NCBI GenBank assembly: GCA_965205365.1
Contig: CBDBGT010000005.1
Location: 186,001 to 250,000 of the forward strand
Reading direction: 5' to 3'
DNA length: 64,000 nucleotides
Source: JALZUR01 sp965205365
GTDB taxonomy: Bacteria; Bdellovibrionota; Bdellovibrionia; Bdellovibrionales; UBA1609
Position numbers and translations under genes: made by a program. The stretch's first letter is position 1. Every line of letters starts with the position of its first letter. Shown here piece by piece: positions 61,041 to 64,000 of the stretch. The notes below the pieces were generated by a model, which was not told the DNA's origin, ran no database searches, and saw only the letters and a list, made by a program, of their open reading frames with translations.

Positions 61041-64000
61041 TCAAAACCTCCGTACACAACGAACAAGTCGAGAAGTGTTCTTACTGTTGCCATTCTGATA
61101 GCCATCAGAAAACCGCTGGATCCACGCATTGTAATTATAGTTCTCCGTAGACGACCAATAATAACCACTAACACTACTCTGATTTAAACCTGGAAGAGCA
61201 GAACGATTTGTGTACATTAAATTAAGCTCATAGCGGTTAGGTAAATGCCAATCATCATAACCACCATAAACAAGCTTATGACAATACCTTGCTGCGGCAT
61301 GATAGCCCCCTTGAGACTCTAAAGTAATGGCAACAATTACATCTGTATTCGCTGAACCGTAATTTAAATCTATGTTACTTTCACCATGACCAATTCCCCA
61401 AGTTGATGTGTAATTTGCTAGCCCTGGAATATTATACCAATTACTTGTATTATTATTCCAATCTTTAAATAAACTATCAGTACCAGAACAAGTCACTGTA
61501 AAATCATTTAATGCATAAGAATTTGACCCCGAGCCCCCTGAAACACTTCCTGATGGAATGTCCCCACAACCCCCAGGGGTGGTCATGTAGTGATCTGTTC
61601 CACTACCACTGGTAGCACCTGGGCTAAGGCTTCCAAGATAAATTGCTCCACCTTTACACACAGCACCTGGCAAGGGGGAAGAATCAAGACATGGATCATC
61701 AACACCTAAAACACTCCACACGTTTCCATTACAAAATTCCATTTTCTTTTCACTATACCTTAAAGTCCCCTCGTTTAAAGTATTGCAAGTTGTTTCCTCT
61801 GTTCCTATTTTTATTCCATTTGAAAGTACAACACTAGATCCACTAATAGACCCCACAGCAGCAATATTTCTAGAAGCAAAAACATCACCATCACTGTTTA
61901 CACTAATTCCCTCATTATCACCATCTCCACTTAAATAATTTCCATTAAGATGTATATTCTCTTGAGCCTCACCATTTCCCATATTGTCAGCACTACTTGG
62001 TAAGTTTGTAAGCTGACTCCCATCTACCCTTGGTAACCTTGATAAACCATCAAGCTTAACAAGGTCATTACTCCCTGTTCCTGTGTTTAATCTATTTGTA
62101 TCAATGGTTCCTGAAGTGATTTTACTTCCACTTAAATTTGGTATATCACTTTCTGATAAACTTAAACCCTCTGTTACTCTTCCCTTAGTGTCCACTCTAA
62201 CTTTTAAGTAGATTCCCTCACTCACCCCTGTTGATGCTAAAGTCGGGTTTGGATAAGTTCCCCTAAGGTCTCCTCCTGCTGATTTTCCTAAAAGACTTGT
62301 GTCCTCATCCACCACACATGACCATAAATAAACAGGGCCTTGACTCATTCTAAGCTTCTCATCCACTCCACAACTAGGCACACCTCCAGCATCCATTGCA
62401 TCACCTAAACTGGTTCCTAAAGATCCTTTAAAATAATCATTTAAAAAATTTGACTGTGTTATTTTTTTTAAACTATTTTGGGATACATCGTGGATTAAAA
62501 CACTGTCTAAATCACTCACTGTACTCTCTTCTACAGTTCCATGAATATCCACACTTAAATTCTTGTTGGTGGATAAATCCCCTCCTCCACTTAATCCACT
62601 ATTTAAAACTGTTGCAATTTCTCTAGTTATTGGAACTTTTTTAGAATCAAGCTCATTAATAGCAGTCTGAACATCTGTGCCTAAAACATTTCCAAAAGGA
62701 ACGTTGGTCACTTGGTTTGCTCCTACACTCCCTCTATCCCAACCTGTTGACACATCCTTACAGTTTCCACCTCTTTCATCACAAATCTCTTCTACCCTTA
62801 CTTTTCCAGAAACATCTAATAATGCTTGAGGATTCCTTTTACCCACTCCAACCCTTCCTAATGCATCTACACTAATTCCCTCATTATCACCGTCTCCACT
62901 TAAATAATTTCCATTAAGATGTATATTCTCTTGAGCCTCACCATTTCCCATATTGTCAGCACTACTTGGTAAGTTTATAAGCTGACTCCCATCTACACTA
63001 GGTAACCTTGATAAACCATCAAGCTTAACAAGGTCATTGCTCCCTGTTCCTGTGTTTAATCTATTTGTATCAATGGTTCCTGAAGTGATTTTACTTCCAC
63101 TTAAATTTGGTATATCACCTTCTAATAAACTTAAGCCCTCTCTTACCCTTCCCTTAGTGTCCACTCTAACTTTTAAGTAGATTCCCTCACTCACCCCTGT
63201 TGATGTTAAAATGGGGTTTGGATAAGTTCCACTAAGATCTCCTCCTGCTGATTTTCCTAAAAGACTTGTGTCTTCATCTACATCAGCCACACAAGAATAA
63301 GTCACTGTGGCTCCAGAGTTTCTTTGAATCTTTTCCCCACTTGTGCACACAGGAAGACTGTCTACTCTCATTAACTGACCTAAACTCGTTCCCGTATCTG
63401 CCTCTATACCACTTCCTGTTAGTCTTATACCACTTCCTGCTTTTACTCTTAACCTATTTCCATTAAAGTCTAAACCACTAAGAGAGTCTAAATCTATCTC
63501 CACACTTCCACTCTTGTTGTATAAACCCCTACCAAGGCTTATGCCTATTCTTGGATCATTACCACCTGAAGAAGTTAACGGGGGACTCACTAAAACACTT
63601 GATACACCTACACTCACTGTGGTTAACACTTCTACACCACTACCGTCCCAGTATTTAAGCACCCCAGAATCACTATTGTACCAAGTGGCTCCAGCATTCC
63701 CCGCACTCAAAGAACCTAAAAGACTAGCCTCTTCTAAATTCCCATAAGAACCTAGGGTCATTGTGCTCCTCGGGTTTTGCATAATATGACCTGTGTTTAA
63801 AACCTCATTTCCATTAAGGTTAAGATCACCTAATAAACTTCCCCCTTGAAGAGAAAGCTTTGTATCATCAGTTCCTGTTGGAACCACTGAGGCTGGTAAA
63901 ACTCCTCCTGTGATTTTACTTCCATGGATACCACCTTGAAGGTGACTGTTTAATACACCCCCTGTGGCAATTGAAATTGTACCGCTGTTTGTAATGATTC
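61041..64000 (-). CDS. Giant DGR target protein, adhesin/tail-fibre-like, 5' end beyond the window
   Basis: The frame is open from the right edge to a stop at 61041, over 980 residues; GTG at 63887 is a possible internal start but the frame continues without a stop to base 64000, so the N-terminus is missing. The body is repetitive and Gly/Ser/Asn-rich. GGDLSGTYPNP repeats and DKGRV-type strands resemble phage tail fibre and bacterial adhesin shafts. Two copies of a 411-bp block lie inside. About 200 C-terminal residues form the Lcl domain (CKGGAIYLGS ... DDWHLPNRYELNLMY) ending in the variable surface WSSTE......VRCVRRF. The likely role is cell-surface display of a diversified ligand-binding tip. 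No membrane anchor is visible in the window. Confidence 0.9.
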   Translation of the reverse strand, partial: IITNSGTISIATGGVLNSHLQGGIHGSKITGGVLPASVVPTGTDDTKLSLQGGSLLGDLNLNGNEVLNTGHIMQNPRSTMTLGSYGNLEEASLLGSLSAGNAGATWYNSDSGVLKYWDGSGVEVLTTVSVGVSSVLVSPPLTSSGGNDPRIGISLGRGLYNKSGSVEIDLDSLSGLDFNGNRLRVKAGSGIRLTGSGIEADTGTSLGQLMRVDSLPVCTSGEKIQRNSGATVTYSCVADVDEDTSLLGKSAGGDLSGTYPNPILTSTGVSEGIYLKVRVDTKGRVREGLSLLEGDIPNLSGSKITSGTIDTNRLNTGTGSNDLVKLDGLSRLPSVDGSQLINLPSSADNMGNGEAQENIHLNGNYLSGDGDNEGISVDALGRVGVGKRNPQALLDVSGKVRVEEICDERGGNCKDVSTGWDRGSVGANQVTNVPFGNVLGTDVQTAINELDSKKVPITREIATVLNSGLSGGGDLSTNKNLSVDIHGTVEESTVSDLDSVLIHDVSQNSLKKITQSNFLNDYFKGSLGTSLGDAMDAGGVPSCGVDEKLRMSQGPVYLWSCVVDEDTSLLGKSAGGDLRGTYPNPTLASTGVSEGIYLKVRVDTKGRVTEGLSLSESDIPNLSGSKITSGTIDTNRLNTGTGSNDLVKLDGLSRLPRVDGSQLTNLPSSADNMGNGEAQENIHLNGNYLSGDGDNEGISVNSDGDVFASRNIAAVGSISGSSVVLSNGIKIGTEETTCNTLNEGTLRYSEKKMEFCNGNVWSVLGVDDPCLDSSPLPGAVCKGGAIYLGSLSPGATSGSGTDHYMTTPGGCGDIPSGSVSGGSGSNSYALNDFTVTCSGTDSLFKDWNNNTSNWYNIPGLANYTSTWGIGHGESNIDLNYGSANTDVIVAITLESQGGYHAAARYCHKLVYGGYDDWHLPNRYELNLMYTNRSALPGLNQSSVSGYYWSSTENYNYNAWIQRFSDGYQNGNSKNTSRLVRCVRRF
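61049..61158 (-). other. DGR variable repeat (VR)
   Basis: 110 bp at the 3' end of the target gene, ending three codons before the stop. Relative to TR, six of 12 Asn codons are changed: Tyr three times, Gly, Ser and Thr. Seven changed bases, all on template A. Between the variable codons, the invariant scaffold (AWIQRFSDG) is kept. Confidence 0.95.
61899..62309 (-). repeat. 411-bp internal repeat of the target gene, copy 1
   Basis: Nearly identical to 62868-63278 (offset 969 bp). Encodes GISV back through IHLNGNYLSGDGDNEG, SSADNMGNGEAQE, and the GTYPNP segment. Differences are few, e.g. RLPRVDG versus RLPSVDG. Confidence 0.85.
62868..63278 (-). repeat. 411-bp internal repeat of the target gene, copy 2
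   Basis: Second copy of the block above. Such repeats allow the shaft to change length by recombination. Confidence 0.85.

Noticed and set aside
1..64000. tRNA, rRNA, CRISPR arrays, riboswitches
   Set aside because: No cloverleaf, no conserved rRNA blocks and no regularly spaced short repeats were seen in reading. Absence is by eye only.

Overview
The window is AT-rich chromosomal DNA from a Gram-negative bacterium with many lipoproteins. It carries menaquinone synthesis, a caa3-type oxidase, a yeaG-yeaH-spoVR operon, PhaR and large secreted adhesin-like proteins. This mix, the low GC and the protein style suggest a Bdellovibrionota/Bacteriovoracia-like organism. That is an inference from family content; no rRNA or tRNA gene was seen to confirm it.

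Layout. 1-6.9 kb is an accessory zone: IS982 relics, a lipoprotein with a candidate His/Cys dyad and HEAT repeats that is cut by an IS3-family element (copy A, 4589-6289), then pieces of ISL3-like and Tn5/IS4-like elements. 7-20 kb holds phaR, a TPR lipoprotein overlapping a LolB-like lipoprotein, the prkA-yeaH-spoVR operon, and exported proteins including a metalloprotease with Ig-like domains. 20-28.5 kb is a menaquinone cluster (aroF, menG, menF-D-H-A-C-E and a hotdog thioesterase, with no menB). 28.6-33.4 kb is a second accessory island: an IS982-derived MITE, a lipoprotein related to the DGR target, and a tandem duplication carrying two lipoprotein genes broken at 9-nt poly-G tracts. 33.4-52.1 kb is mostly core: polyprenyl synthase, an RsmJ-like enzyme, an MFS protein, trmL, secA, the cytochrome oxidase operon with sco and ctaB, maiA/FAH, DoxX and radD. 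52.4-59 kb is again IS-rich, with a YhaV-like toxin module. 59-64 kb is a complete diversity-generating retroelement (DGR).

Main discovery 1: the DGR. On the minus strand the order is a very large variable protein (61041 to beyond the right edge), avd (60497-60904), the template repeat TR (60207-60316) and a YVDD reverse transcriptase (59019-60152). TR and the variable repeat VR (61049-61158) align over 110 bp without gaps and differ at 7 positions. All 7 are adenines in the template, and TR is packed with AAY codons. A lipoprotein 31 kb away (28868-29686) ends in the same Lcl-type domain, has a VR-like tail changed at all 12 AAY codon positions, and carries the same downstream hairpin, so it is probably a second, present or former, target.

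Main discovery 2: a roughly 48-kb inversion. Two inverted 1701-bp IS3 copies (A 4589-6289, B 54551-56251) bound the segment. Flipping the DNA between them rejoins the HEAT lipoprotein exactly, with a CCTG target duplication. It also puts the Tn5-like transposase halves back on one strand and restores its terminal repeats, now in direct orientation, to inverted orientation. Core genes such as secA, cox and men lie inside.

Main discovery 3: both paralogous lipoproteins at 30491-31311 and 32107-32966 are out of frame at a G9 tract. A tract of 10 (or 7) would restore one continuous protein, which looks like phase-variable expression.
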